Origin: Toxoplasma gondii ME49
Lineage: Eukaryota > Apicomplexa > Conoidasida > Eucoccidiorida > Sarcocystidae
Direction of reading: 5' to 3'
NCBI RefSeq assembly: GCF_000006565.2
Contig: NC_031476.1
Span: 379,458 to 443,457 of the forward strand
DNA length: 64,000 bases
Part shown: piece after piece, positions 48,992 through 60,879 of the stretch
How the letters are laid out: each line of letters starts with the position of its first letter
How positions within the stretch are numbered: position 1 is the first letter of the stretch
Notes under the pieces: generated by a model
Database searches by the model: none
Told to the model about the DNA's origin: nothing
Seen by the model: only the letters and a program-made list of their open reading frames with translations
Position numbers and translations under genes: made by a program

Positions 48992-51072
48992 GTTGGAGAT
49001 CAGAGAGAAGAGAAGAGGAAATGGCGTGACTGAGGTGAATGTCTCCTCAGCCTTTAGCTCCCATGCGAGGACAGTCGCCGTGCTTCCCTCGCCACTACTA
49101 AAAGAAGAGGAGACAGAAACGAAGTCGAACTCGAGAGAGAAAAAGTCACGGAGGGGCGACAGTGCGAGAAAACACGGAGAGGGCCGGCAACGAAAAGCGT
49201 CGCCGCCGGAGAGAAAGTCGAGGGGAGAAAGTCGAGGGGAGAAAGTCGAGAGAGAAGTTCGCGAGAAAAAATCGGCAGAAGAAGAAAGAGAGGCGAAGAT
49301 CGAGAGGAGGAGAGCGGGAGAAGAAGAGCGAGAAGAAGCAAGCGCAGAAGGAGAGTGAGGAGTCTGCTTTGTGGGTCGCTTTCGTTTTCCGAGAGATCGG
49401 AAAGAAGTGGAAGAGAGCGCCGAGGCCTTCGGTGAGAGATGCTCTCTCGAATTCTTTCCCGGCGTACAAGCGCGATCTGCACTCTCTCCCCCGCTGGAAA
49501 GGCAGAGACACACAGCGCCTCTCAGGCAGGCATAACGACGCGACAGACCTAGCTCGAGGAGGAGAAGACAAATGTGAAAGAGGCTGAAAAAGAAGAGAAG
49601 CGAGAGAAGAGGCAGAAGAAGCGCAGCAGAGGAACGCCGCTCGCATGCAGCGGGAGAGTCGAGAGGAGTTCGAGAGCCGGGAACAGCGAGTGCGACACAC
49701 AGCTCGCTGGTGCCGGATTTCGGCAACGCGGACGCTTTTCTCCGATGAAAGAAAATTTGAAGAAGCCTTCTCCAGCGAGAGACTTCTCTACGTCAGCCTC
49801 GGCAGCCATCCGGAATCGCGAGCTTCTACCAGTCGGCCTCTTTTGCTTGAGCCTCTCCACGGACCTTCTTTGTCTGGGGACACTGGAAGAGAGAGTTTGA
49901 GGACGGTGAAAAACCGTTCAAGGAAAACGAAAGAAAAGACATCTGCCACGCACTTTCCTCTCCCGCTCCCCCCCCTCAACCATTTTCTCCTTTGCTCTCT
50001 TCTTTTCTTTCCTTCTTCTCCTTCTCTCCCCCCTTTTTTGTCGTTCCTCTCTCCTCTCTTGGCTTCTCCTCTGGAGTCGCTCGCGCCCTCTCGCTGTTTC
50101 GGCCCCGTCCCGGTGCCTCTTTTTCGTCGGTCGTTTCCCCAACCTTCCTTGTTTCTTTCGTTTTCTTCCATCGGCAGAGAGAAGTCTTTTTCATCACGTC
50201 TCCAGTCCTTTGCTTCTTCCCTTCTCTGCTCTGGTTCATGTTAATTGCTACGCGCATTCCCCTCTCTTCTGTCTAGAAACGCGTTTCTTTTCCAGATGTC
50301 TGTTCTCTTTTCTTCGTCGGTTTCTTCCCTCTCCCGAGGTCTCTTTCTTCTTCTCCTTGAGCCCGTCTCTTCTTCTGCATACACTCGTCCTTTCTCGTTC
50401 CTCGTCTGTCTTCTGCTACGCGGCGGCGTCTTCTGGTAGTGGGCCTTCTCTTCACTTGTCTCTCCCGCTTCCGTCGCCACCCTTGTTTCCTTTTCTCGCG
50501 CTTGCCTTCCCTGGCTCCTCTCACATGCTCTCTTCTTCGATGTCCTCTGTCTTCTTTCTCGGCGTCTGTCGCCGCGCCGGAGTCTCTCCTTGCTGCACTC
50601 GTCCTGGGCCCTCCGGCTTATGAACGGAGAGCAGAAGGGACGAGCGGGGCTTGCGAGGCCGCCTCAACAAGACGCCGGGGAGGTGAGGCACCCTGAAAAG
50701 AGAAAGAGAGAGCAAGAGGAGGCGAAGAGAGAGCACACAAAGGGCGGCAGAGGCCTCGAGGTAGACCGACGCCCAAGCGCGCCGTCTGAATCACTTGTTT
50801 ATTCTGTGTGTGAGAGGGTACCTCGCCTGAAAGCGAACTCGAGAACAAAGAAGCTCGGCGAATCCGGGAGAGTCGAGATCTTTTCTCTGCAAAAAGAGGA
50901 ACCCCGCAGGGTGTCGTTTGCTGGTGCCTCCTGAGGTTTCGTCACCGCCGCCCCGCCGGTCGAGGACCTGCCGCGCCCCGGAGGAGACAGAAGGACGCCT
51001 TGGGGCTTCGCTCTTGTCTCTTCCGGCCTTCTCGCGAGCGCGCGAGGCGGCGAGGCGCGTGGATGCTCCCAG
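48992..51072. promoter_or_regulatory. Divergent promoter interval, THOC5 / TAF12-like gene
   Basis: About 2.1 kb separates two start codons that point away from each other, so it must hold both leaders and promoters. The plus strand is strongly CT-rich at about 49960-50560, typical of a coccidian leader. A GCATGCA copy (TGCATGC on the minus strand) is at 49643-49649. No TATA box is evident. Upstream non-coding exons of either gene could lie here; just after the plus-strand ATG the sequence also looks like a splice acceptor (TTTCTCTCAG|GG). Confidence 0.6.
49643..49649. promoter_or_regulatory. TGCATGC motif in the divergent promoter
   Basis: GCATGCA on the plus strand, about 650 bp upstream of the THOC5 start and about 1.4 kb upstream of the TAF12-like start. 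Positional inference only. Confidence 0.3.
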
Positions 51073-54000
51073 ATGTCTTTCTCTCAGGGGTACGGCGCCC
51101 CCCGAGAGGAGCCGCTGGCGGTGCCTCTGGCGCCTTCAGGGAACTTTCTCGGGGCCTCACTGTCTCTCGCTGGAGGCCCCACGGGCCCCGGAGGCCCGTA
51201 CAGCCACGCTGGGGGCTTTGCTGCCCCCTACCAAGCCTTCGCAGCCGGCGCACGTTCTGAGGCTTCTTCGCATGTTGGCCTACAGGTCTCGCTGGGGTCC
51301 CCGTCGGGCCCCACCGCCCCGTCTGGGCCTTCGCCCGCTGGAGCCTTCGGCGCCACGGCTGCGCTCGCCGCGTCTCTGTCGCCCCTCGGGCCTGCGCCTC
51401 CTCGCCTAGCCGGCATCGCCCTCGCCCCCGCGAGGGGACCCGCGTTTCATCCGTTTCCGGGCGCTGTCTCCGCCTCCAATTTCGGGGCAGGCTTTGGAGG
51501 CGGACAGTTCGTTCAGCACGGCTACGTCCCCACAACGGGCCTTGTGCCTGTGACTCCCCAACAAAGCCGGAGCCTCGCAGTCGCCGCCGTCGCCGCGACC
51601 GCGGCCCTCGCCGCGGAGGCAGCGGCGGAGACGAGTCGGGGCGGTGGCCCGGCGGGGCCCGCAGGGGGCGCTGGAGCCCAAGCAGGATATCCTGGGAAGG
51701 GTGGGGTCAGTCGGGCTCCAAAGGGTGCGAGACTGGGCAGCCAGGTGGACGCCTTGGAGGGGCCCGGCGCCCCGAGCATGGGCCCGCGAGGAGACAGAGA
51801 GACAGATCCTCCGGGACCCGGGGGCCAGTCTTCGAGGCGGCCGGCTCCGGGAGCGCCGGGCGCGGGGCCTGGAGACGGCTTGGGCGGCATTTTGGGCGCG
51901 CTGAAGGGGAGAGTCGCCCCTCAAGGCGCAGATGCACCCCACGGAGACAGGGACGAAGGCTTCCGAGAAAGCCGCAGACCCCCGGGTCAGAATGCCGGGC
52001 GCCGCGACGCAGGCCGCCTCGGGATCGGCCCCGCTTGCCCTGCGACGCCCAGCAGCGGCCAAGTAGGTCACGATGTAATGACGGCAGTTGCGGTCGAAAA
52101 CGAGAGCCTCAAATGGTCTCTGTTCATCTCCAACGCCCTCAAGTGGGCGGCGGCGCCCGAGCTCGACTTCGACGAGGACGACGGCGGCTGGGGCTCCACT
52201 CTAGGGGCGGAAGGGTCTGTCGGAGACTCTGACGCCCCGACCGTGTCTCCTCGCCCTTCGGTGGACGAGCCCGGAGCGCATGTCGCTGGGGCCTCGCGCG
52301 CTCCACTCTCCTCCTCCGGAGGGGGAGAAGGAGCCTTCCCTTTTCGTTTTTCTTCTCGGACTCCTCCAGGCCGCGGCGCAGGTCAGCCCAACGAGCCCGG
52401 CTGTGACGACGAAGAAGAGGCGGAGAGACAGCGGCGACGGACCTTGCAGGCGCAAGAGCGTCTCCGGCGGAAGAAGCGGTTTCAGCGAGGCCCAGAGCGT
52501 TCCGAGTCGCCCAGCGCGGACGCCCCAGCTCCCGCGCGAGAGGAGACACTTCCTGGGCCCTCGGGCAGGCACAACAAGGGGCTTGAGGGCCTTCCGTTGG
52601 AATTCGAGGAGCGCCGGGGCGACAAGGGGCCTGGAGGGCCAGGTTGCGCCAGCGGAGTTCCCTCACAGGACCCCGGCGGCGCGGGAGAGTCCGGAGGAAA
52701 TGCCTTGGGTGGGCGCTGCGGAGCGGGGACGGCGCCTGCGTCTCCGGCAGTGTGGGGTCTGGGGATGGAGAGGAAAGGCGAGGGCGACAGTCAGGGGGCG
52801 CGGGGAACAGGCGCCGAAGGTGGTTACTTCGTAGACTCCGGTGCAGAGGAAGAGGAAGAAGAAGACGCAGGTCTTCTGCGCGTTCTGGGTGTCTGCTGCA
52901 ACGACTTGGTGGAGGACATCGTCACTTCAGCTGTGTCCTACGCAATGACTCTGCGCGGGGCCTCTGCGCGGTCTTGCCCACCGTCTGTCCTTTCTTCTGC
53001 TTCTTCCGGGCCAGACCTGCAGCCTGCTTCACTCAGGGTCTCCCAGGGCCAGACGCCTCCCGGCGGACAGTCCCCAGGTGTCTGTGGAGCCCCAGAGGGC
53101 GCGCGCCAGGGTCTCTCGAGCGCCGCAGCGGCGGCCGCACTCGAGGGCGGCGGGACGGGGCGCGTAGTTGAGGTGACGAAGGAGCACGTGGACTTCGCTC
53201 TCGACAGGCTGTGGGGCGAGGAGACAGTCCAGGGTCTCCTCGAGGGAATCCGCGAGCGAAAGCGCGCGAACCGGTCGCTCCGCCTGCGGCGCGAAGAGTC
53301 TCGTCTCGCCCAACTAGCCAAGGGAGGAGACGCGAGCCCGAGGGACTCGGGCCCCGCATCCGCGCCGAGGCAGCCGGACCAGGGGCAGGGCGAGGAAGGG
53401 GGGGCGGACGAAGATCTCTTAGCGGAGGAACTCTTCTTCGGCGGCTGTTTTGCCGAAGAAGGGAACGAGGTTGAAACTCAAAACACGGAGAAAGAAGCCG
53501 GCCCGGACAGCCGGAGAACGAGCGCGGGGCAAACAGCGACAGGAGTGACCCCTACTAAGGGCCAGGCGCGCCGCGTCCTTCCAGCGGTCGACTTCTACCG
53601 CGAGGCTTTGGAGAAGACGGCGACCTGGAACGACATCGAGCGCTCTGTCTCCGACATGACTTCCCCGCCGGCGTTCCACGAGCATTTGGCGCAGGCAGAG
53701 TTCCTCGTTGCGCAGACGTATCTGCGCGAGGAGCTGGAGAAGGTTGAGAGCTGCGCCTCAGCTCTGGACGGGGACCCAGACGCGGGGCCTTTGGCTTTGG
53801 GCCACAACGAGGCCCCGACTCTGAGTCTGGTCCCAGAGGGCCGCATGCGCACTCAGGACGGTGTGGCGAGTCTCCTGGCGGAGGCACAGACGTTGGCGAA
53901 GCGCGCGCGAGAAAAGGCAGCGAAGATCGCGTTGGAAGAACAGAAGGAGAACGGGGCGAGCCCCACGGGAGACCAAGACTCTCTCCTCTGTCGCGCATTC

Positions 54001-54765
54001 GACTTCGGCTCCGGGCCTCTCTCAGAAGGCTTCGCTTCTGTGGGCGTGGACGCGGGCGTGGAGAAGGCGCGCGTTTCCTCTGCTTCGCGGGCACCAGCGG
54101 ACTTCGAGGGCGGCTCAGGAAGCAGCAAGGAAGAAGCCTTTGTCTTTGAGCTGCAAGGACGCGCAGAGGGGGAACATGACAGAGAAGGGCAGCCAGCGAC
54201 GAACATGCTCTCCGAGGAAAGCACATTGACACCTGGGGTGGTTGCCGAGGTAGAACCAAGACTGGGGGGCCAGATCGAGGCGGCAGAAAGAGGCGGGCAG
54301 GAAGTCCTGCGACCTGAAGAGACTCCGTACAACCGAGAGGATGCGGAGTTCGGCTTCGAGTTCGTCCCTGGGTGCGCTGGAGAGACTGGGGAGAAGGACG
54401 AAGCAGAAAACGAGAGGAACGACGGAGACGTCGACGGAGACCTCGAACAAGCTCTTGAAGAAGAACTCGAAGAACGTCTTTTGTTGGGCGTGGACGAGGG
54501 AGCGCAGACACCCGACGCGGTCTCCGTCTCGCGACCAGAGCGACAAGGAGACGATCTCCTCTTTCCTCCAGAGTTCCCTACAAACCAGGCCCGGTGCCAG
54601 ACGGACTTCGAAGGGGGGACTGCAGAGAGCGGGCGGCTGTGGGGCGACAAAGAAGACCCTTCGGACCTGGCGCCCGAAAGCAGCGGAGATGGCGAGGCGG
54701 GGGACGAAGAAGGAAACTTGGATTTAGAGGAGGAGTTGTTCGGTGGGATGGAGGAAGAAGCGTAG
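51073..54765 (+). CDS. Large protein with TAF12-like histone fold
   Basis: Single open frame of 1230 residues. Residues ~600-629 (LLRVLGVCCNDLVEDIVTSA... ending TLRG) resemble the long central helix of the TAF12 histone fold (family pattern LLQIADDFIESVVTAACQLA). Residues ~698-716 (VEVTKEHVDFALDRLWG) resemble its next strand and helix (LEVKDVQLHLERNWN). The two halves are separated by a 68-residue Ser/Gly/Ala-rich loop that normal TAF12 lacks. TAF12 pairs with TAF4 in TFIID and is shared with SAGA, so a role in transcription initiation is inferred. The N-terminal ~590 residues are Gly/Pro/Ala-rich. A second helical block (DFYREALEKTATWNDIERS, ~residue 840 on) and an acidic C-terminus ending EELFGGMEEEA follow. 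The ATG at 51073 sits just before an acceptor-like sequence, so an upstream exon could supply a different start. Coding status is firm; the TAF12 link is suggestive. Confidence 0.6.
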   Translation: MSFSQGYGAPREEPLAVPLAPSGNFLGASLSLAGGPTGPGGPYSHAGGFAAPYQAFAAGARSEASSHVGLQVSLGSPSGPTAPSGPSPAGAFGATAALAASLSPLGPAPPRLAGIALAPARGPAFHPFPGAVSASNFGAGFGGGQFVQHGYVPTTGLVPVTPQQSRSLAVAAVAATAALAAEAAAETSRGGGPAGPAGGAGAQAGYPGKGGVSRAPKGARLGSQVDALEGPGAPSMGPRGDRETDPPGPGGQSSRRPAPGAPGAGPGDGLGGILGALKGRVAPQGADAPHGDRDEGFRESRRPPGQNAGRRDAGRLGIGPACPATPSSGQVGHDVMTAVAVENESLKWSLFISNALKWAAAPELDFDEDDGGWGSTLGAEGSVGDSDAPTVSPRPSVDEPGAHVAGASRAPLSSSGGGEGAFPFRFSSRTPPGRGAGQPNEPGCDDEEEAERQRRRTLQAQERLRRKKRFQRGPERSESPSADAPAPAREETLPGPSGRHNKGLEGLPLEFEERRGDKGPGGPGCASGVPSQDPGGAGESGGNALGGRCGAGTAPASPAVWGLGMERKGEGDSQGARGTGAEGGYFVDSGAEEEEEEDAGLLRVLGVCCNDLVEDIVTSAVSYAMTLRGASARSCPPSVLSSASSGPDLQPASLRVSQGQTPPGGQSPGVCGAPEGARQGLSSAAAAAALEGGGTGRVVEVTKEHVDFALDRLWGEETVQGLLEGIRERKRANRSLRLRREESRLAQLAKGGDASPRDSGPASAPRQPDQGQGEEGGADEDLLAEELFFGGCFAEEGNEVETQNTEKEAGPDSRRTSAGQTATGVTPTKGQARRVLPAVDFYREALEKTATWNDIERSVSDMTSPPAFHEHLAQAEFLVAQTYLREELEKVESCASALDGDPDAGPLALGHNEAPTLSLVPEGRMRTQDGVASLLAEAQTLAKRAREKAAKIALEEQKENGASPTGDQDSLLCRAFDFGSGPLSEGFASVGVDAGVEKARVSSASRAPADFEGGSGSSKEEAFVFELQGRAEGEHDREGQPATNMLSEESTLTPGVVAEVEPRLGGQIEAAERGGQEVLRPEETPYNREDAEFGFEFVPGCAGETGEKDEAENERNDGDVDGDLEQALEEELEERLLLGVDEGAQTPDAVSVSRPERQGDDLLFPPEFPTNQARCQTDFEGGTAESGRLWGDKEDPSDLAPESSGDGEAGDEEGNLDLEEELFGGMEEEA

Positions 54766-57700
54766 GCTCGACGAGAGAGACGCGAGCGGGAGCCGAACGG
54801 TCGCGCGTCTCTCTCTGTAAGGTTGTGGGTGGCGTTCGTCTTTCCAGAAAGCAAAGCAGCATTGATCGGAGAACTGTCTTGCGCGGGGACAGCTGAAGAA
54901 AGGGAGAGGAACTTGGGACGATAGGGAAGCGAGGGGAGAACTTGGAAGGGATAAAAGCAGATCAAGGCATTCGTACACTGCTTCGTATCGTCGACTTACG
55001 CTCGTTGTCTTCTACAGATTCTTCTTGTTCTTCTACTGTCTTCTGCTGTGGCCACACACTCGTCTCCCGAGGTCTCTTTGCGGTTGAAGGACAGTGTCTC
55101 TCTCTTTTTCCAGCTGACCTTCTCGCCTCTTTCGCGTCCAGTCCGGCGCTTCCCTTTGTCTCGTTTTCCTCCGAGAATGTTGTGACAAGCCTGTGCGGGC
55201 TTTCCACGCCCTTGAACATGCGTTTCCTTCTTCGGCTTCTCTCTTGTTTGTTGCCGCGGCTCGCGACTCTCTCTTTTTATCTCTCTGCGTCTGTTGCTTC
55301 TTGATGGAACGCACGAAAACGCTCGGAATACTTTTTTTGACGGAGACCGACTCGCAGACCCGAAAACCCCACTAACAAGGCATTCTCTCGACAGATGCGA
55401 ACCGCCGGTGTCTCCATTTCTCTATATACGTTTTCACATATGGATTTGCATTCACATAGAATGTATGTACAGATGTTCACACACTCCAGAGAAGGAGTCT
55501 CTCCCTGCATGTTTCGCTTGACCTAAAGAGAAAGCGCCGTCAAGCAAAGGTCTTTCTGCGAGATACAAAAAGTCGCCGAATCCGCCACACGAAATGCGTG
55601 CATGCAGACGCAGCTCGGGTGTACGTATGCCGAGGTTTTCGAGCGACGTAGCGCCGAAGGAGCCTTTCCTGAGTTCATTGGGGGGACGACGACAGAGGAA
55701 CTCTCTCTGCTGGACTTTCTTGCAGAAGGTGGAGAGTGTTGAGAATATTCGTGTTGGTTTTCGTCAGTATATATGCTGGAATTCGTTAGCGTCGAGAAGT
55801 CTCACACTGAAACAGATGCGCGGTCGCATGCGTTGAAGATGCCTGGGCGCTCTCACAAGACTGGCAGAGATGCGTTAAAACGTCTGGAAAAGTTCTTGTG
55901 GGTCCCGCCGCATCTCGCGAACAAAGCAGAGCTCGCCGTCGACTCCACGCCCTCGTGGCAGATGCAAAATTCAGGTATTTCCTCAAGAGACGATTTCGTT
56001 GACACGGCGCGGAGAACGGCAGCCATGTGACAACTGGACAGGTCCCGGGAGTTTGTTTTCTGAGCCTCTTGTCGCTTGGATCCGAGGGATAAACTTCACG
56101 TTCGCCACTCCTGGCGAAGGGCTTGTCTGTGTGTAGTGGTGCAAGTTCTCCAGTGTCCATTCGAGTCATTTTGAGTCCGTTTTTTTATAAGCGCGATGAG
56201 GCGCGTTGTTTTTCTCACGGAAGACTTCGCAACACACGGTGGAAGTGACTTGCTCTTAGACAGGAGTCAGTATAGAATTTCTCACTTTACCAGAGAGACT
56301 GCTCCCATTTTCGTTTACCTATACTCCTTGCTGATCCGCCTCCAGTTCTTTGCTGTTTCCCCTGAGTCGGCACCACGCGTGAGTTTCCTTCCGACACGAA
56401 GGGGAGAGAGTCGCGGGCCTCTGAGCAAACGCATGAACGTTTCTCCCCCTGGCTGGGTGCCTTCGGAGAAGTTCTGAAAGGTTGGTGCAGGCGCGCTTTT
56501 CACGAGCGCCTCAAGAATCCCCTTCCACTGCGGAGACACTGAGTGGTACTGGGCTACGGCAGAAAGCTCTTGGAACTCACACTACGAGATCAGAGGACTC
56601 CGAACCAGCTCGTTTCTACGGAGAGCAGACGGTGTTTCTTCGCACTGCCCTAGACTCTCGTGGTGCTCAACGTTCGTGTCTGAAGCGTGACTTGCCCCGC
56701 AAGGCTGTTCGTCAGCTTCGTCGCCTTAGATTGGAAACGAGAAAGAGATTGAGAAGCCGCTTTTACCGCTAGCTTGTGTTGCCAGTTCTTTGTTTCACTC
56801 GCTCTTCGAATTCGTGTGGCGCCTCCTGTCTCGGCAATGAAGCGAATGCGGTGTTCGCGAACGAAAAACCGCTCCTCGCTTCTGAGACAGTTCGACGCCA
56901 GTCAAACTTGTTCGACCTCTTTCGGGTGTTGGGGCACCCCGCAAACGCGTCCGACGGTCGACTGGTTTTCCTTTTCTACGTGGAAGCCAGGCTTCTCTTC
57001 TTCGCTTCTTTTCTTCCGACATACACTTGGCAAGTGGCGAAGCGCATTTCGCGTTTTTGGGGAAGCGGAGAATGGCCTGCAGTTCATGAGTTTCCCCGGC
57101 TGAGGATCGAGTGTCTCCGCTCGGATGGCGGTGCCGTTTCAACGCTGGGTCGCGGTCTACGGTGATCAGCCTCCAAGCATGTTACCAACAACTTCGTCCA
57201 CCTGCCAGCGAATCGACCTAGATTTCCTTTCTCGCTTGTCTCTCACACTACGTTGCATGTTTCCTAGCGTCTTCTTATTTTCGTCCACCTTCTTTGCCGT
57301 CACCGCTTCTTTCTTTTTTTGCCTTGTGTTTGTGTCCTTCTTCCTTTTTCTCCGTCCTCCTCTTCCTTCCCTCCTCCTTTCTCTTCTTTCTCCGTCTGCC
57401 CAGGCGCTCCCGCCTTCCTTCTTTGAACCTCTCCTCTGCCGATTCTCCCTACTCTTCTTCTCCTCGTTCCCTCCGCTCCTGTCCTGGGCTGATGGCCAAA
57501 TGGTACAGCGGGAGGAGGTGTGAGGGTCCTCGGCGGCGCAGAGTGGCTTTTCCGACGGCTGCGTCTCCGATGGACGCCTCGCCCCGGCCGGCGGGCATTC
57601 GCAGGCACTGCCTGAGGAACGCGAGAGCAGCGAATCGCTTCGTCTTCTCTGCCGTCTTTGCTTCGAGGCCGCCGACTCACGCTGCTGCTCTCTGGTCGCC

Positions 57701-58979
57701 AGTGCGGAGACAAAGCAAGACGCCTTCCGATTCCTTCTCTGGCGAGCGGCCCAGGGGGAAACTGAGAGAGTCAGCGCGCCGTAAAGCGGCGCGAGAAGAC
57801 AGAAGAGTGCAACGGGATCGAGAAGTGAAGAGCAGAGGGAGATGAGGAAGGAAAGAGATTGAGGAGAGAGAAGAAGAGAAGAAGAGAAGAGGAGAAAAAG
57901 ACGAAGGTCTCCTGGGCGAACGATTCACTTGTGAAAAGGAGACATTTTCCTTTTGTATTTGTGAGTCTGTCCGACAAGGAGAGGAAACTCAAAAGGCAGC
58001 TGTGCAACCTTTCGTGGCTAGAGGACAACGAGCAGAGAGCTGGACGCGATTTGTCTTGCATTTTTCCTTTCAACAGAGCAGAACTTGCTCTCAGCACAGT
58101 TGTCTTCAGACCAAAAAACGCGCGTGGATTACTCGTCTTCTCCATGAGCACTACATTCGCATTTTCCCTCTCTCTAAACAGAGAAGGAGCAGTCCGAGAG
58201 ACGGCGCCTTTGTCTCTTACAACGGGTGTCGGAGCTACACACAGCTGGCGGCGGCGCCTCGTCCGAGGTGCTGTCCCCAGGAAGCTGCTCTTTCGACGTT
58301 CTCTCTGCTTTTTTGTTCTCCGTTTTCTTCTTTCCCCGGTCTCAGGAAAGGCGCGGAGTCAAGGGATCTCTGCTGCCGTTCCTCTCTCTCGTCGCCCAGC
58401 TTGCTGCTGTCGCTGTCTCCCTCCCCCGCTCTCCGAAGGTAGCCGCTGAGGCCTGCGGTGTACGCACCCCCAACACCAGGAAACAACGCGCGACAGGTTG
58501 TCCGCTCCTTCGACAAGCCTACAACAGTGAGTGGAAGAGCAAGGCGTTCTTTTGTGGGGAGGAAGGACGAGGAGAGCTCTCGCGGATCCCCTGGAACGAA
58601 GCGAGCTCGTCCTTTGTTAGGAGCGCCTTTCCTTCTCTCTGTCTTCGACTTGCTCAGGTGCAGCTGCTTCTTCCCAGCTCTCCAGATTCAAGCGTTTTTC
58701 TGCGTCTCTTGCGAAAACGCAGAAGCCCCACCACACGCTGGCACCTTGTCTGTTTTCGTGAATGTCACAGTCGTCGTCCTCTTCGCTTCGCGCCTTCTCT
58801 TCCTCTCTTCATTCCTGTCCCCCTCTTCTGTCCTTCGTTTCTCTCCCTTCAACCTTCTCTCCTCGTCTTCGGCCAGCCTCTGAGGCGTCGTTTGCGAGCT
58901 AGATTCTCTCCTCTCGTCTCTACGCGCTCTGTGTTGGCTCTGCACATCTTCTCCCGCAGCTCTTCTGTTGTTTCTTCAG
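54766..58979. other. Intergenic and probable 5' part of the sugar kinase gene
   Basis: About 4.2 kb after the TAF12-like stop codon. Because the first resolved kinase exon begins in phase 1 at 58980, at least one coding exon with the true start must lie here, probably in the right third, but I could not identify it. CT-rich tracts at about 57230-57480 and 58770-58870 look like leader or intron sequence. A TGCATGC copy is at 55599-55605. Other open frames show no conserved motif. Confidence 0.45.
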
Positions 58980-60848
58980 TGGCGAAAACTGAGAACGCCC
59001 CTGCAGAAGCAGCCTCGCTGGCAGCCGAGGCAGTACGAGCTTTCCAGAAGGCCTTTGACTCCTCCCTGCCCGACTTCCTCGCCGTCGCTCCTGGCAGGTG
59101 CGCTTCTTTCGATCTCTTCATCTTTGGTTTCTTCCCCTCTTCTTCTCTCTTGCTTCTCGCTCAACACTTCCCTCTCCAGATACCTATCTCTCTGTCCCTC
59201 AATATCTATATCTCTCTCTATCTCTCTCTGTGTATATTTCTCTCTATCTTTCTATAGTTGTATATAGGTAGAAAGAGAAACAGGTATACGTAGATGTGTG
59301 CAAAGGAAAAAGAAAGACATTTTAGTACAGGTGGATAGAAAGAGTGAAGTTGAGATAGCAAAACAGAGGGAGGGAAGTAGATACATCAGTCTCAATGTGC
59401 ATCCATATAAATATATATATATATATAAATATACATACAAACGCTTCTAGATTCACGCATGCATGTGTTGGGAGAGATGTTCCTCGCGAAGAGAGAGCGT
59501 TGTTTTTGAGTTTTCTTTTCAGAATTAACATCATCGGCGAACACCTGGACTACTCAGGCTACTCGGTTCTTCCCATGGCAATTAACAGATTCACGACTTG
59601 TGCAATTCGGTCAGTTCCTCATTTGAACTCCGTGTCTGGTGCGACCGTCGAACTGGCTCGGGAGACAGAAAGTCGACATGGCGGCGAGAAAGGCGCAGTC
59701 TCCACCCATTCCCTGGAGTGTCCAGACACCCCGCAGAGAAATGGAGACGCGAGCCGGCTTGAGTCCAGTGAAGCCTCCTCTGACGACAGGTCGTCTTCAT
59801 CTCTCATCCCTGTCTCTTCTTCTCCTCTACCGTCTTCTCCTCAGTGTTCAGCGGCTTCTTCACGCTCGCTTCCTTCCGCCTTTTCGCTGTCTCCTTCCTT
59901 ACCATCTTCTGCTCCCTTCATCGACCTCCGCCACACGAGTGAGCGCTCCTTCGCGAGTCTCTCTGTGCAGTCCCCCGAGGCGCTGCCTGCGCTTCTTCGC
60001 CGCCTGACTGCAGCCGAGAAGGGAGGCCGGAAACGCGGCGAAGGAGCGCGAGAACAGAACGAACAAGCGCGAGAACAGAACGAACAAGCGCGAGAGGAGA
60101 GACAAGTAACGCGCGAGGACAGCGCGAGAGAACCGAGCGCAGAGCGAGACGCAGAGGCTGTGAGGGAGATCAAGCGAACTCGGGAGAAAGGCGAATGCGA
60201 CGTGAGCGAGAAGAACCGTGCAAAGGCAGAGAGAGCGACGCAGGAGTCGACAGACGCCAAGGAGACAGAGACAGAACGACCAAAAACTGAGAGCTGGCAC
60301 AAATACCCTCTGGCTGCTGTTGTGGGAGTGCTGGAATACCTGATAAGCGACAAAGATCTCAATGCTGTGGGTCGACTCGTAGGCGCCGGAAGAACAGAAG
60401 AAGAGCGACAAAAGGAACTCTGCATATGGCGAACAGCCTGTGAAAAGGCCTTTCTCGCCTCCGACGGACGCCGCCTTCCTCGGCTCCAAATCCTCATCGG
60501 AGGCAATCTCCCCATGGTAAAAGTGCTATATGGGCGCTTGCCAATTCACATATATTGATGTAGAGGCAGTTAGAGACAAGTAGGGAAATTGGTAGAGAGA
60601 TAGAGAGATACATGCGTGGGTACGTGTGTGTGTTTGTACGCCAGTCTTTGCGGGAGGAGGGTGTGAACTCGTAGACGTTTCTGTTAGATCCACTGTCCTC
60701 GACGGATGCATGTCAGTCTGTGGTTTCGGAGGCGCATTCGCGCTCCCGTGCCTGCACACATACCTATGATTATGTATGGCTAGCTATGTATATCCATATA
60801 TCCATATATATATATATATGTATATGTATATGTGCATCTGCAAAGCAT

Positions 60849-60879
<31 letters not shown>

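Noticed and set aside
53555..54511. 318-codon minus-strand open frame
   Set aside because: Antisense to the TAF12-like gene C-terminus; composition mirrors it.
55786..56169. Minus-strand 127-codon open frame
   Set aside because: Short, no motif, no splice partners in phase; not distinguishable from chance.
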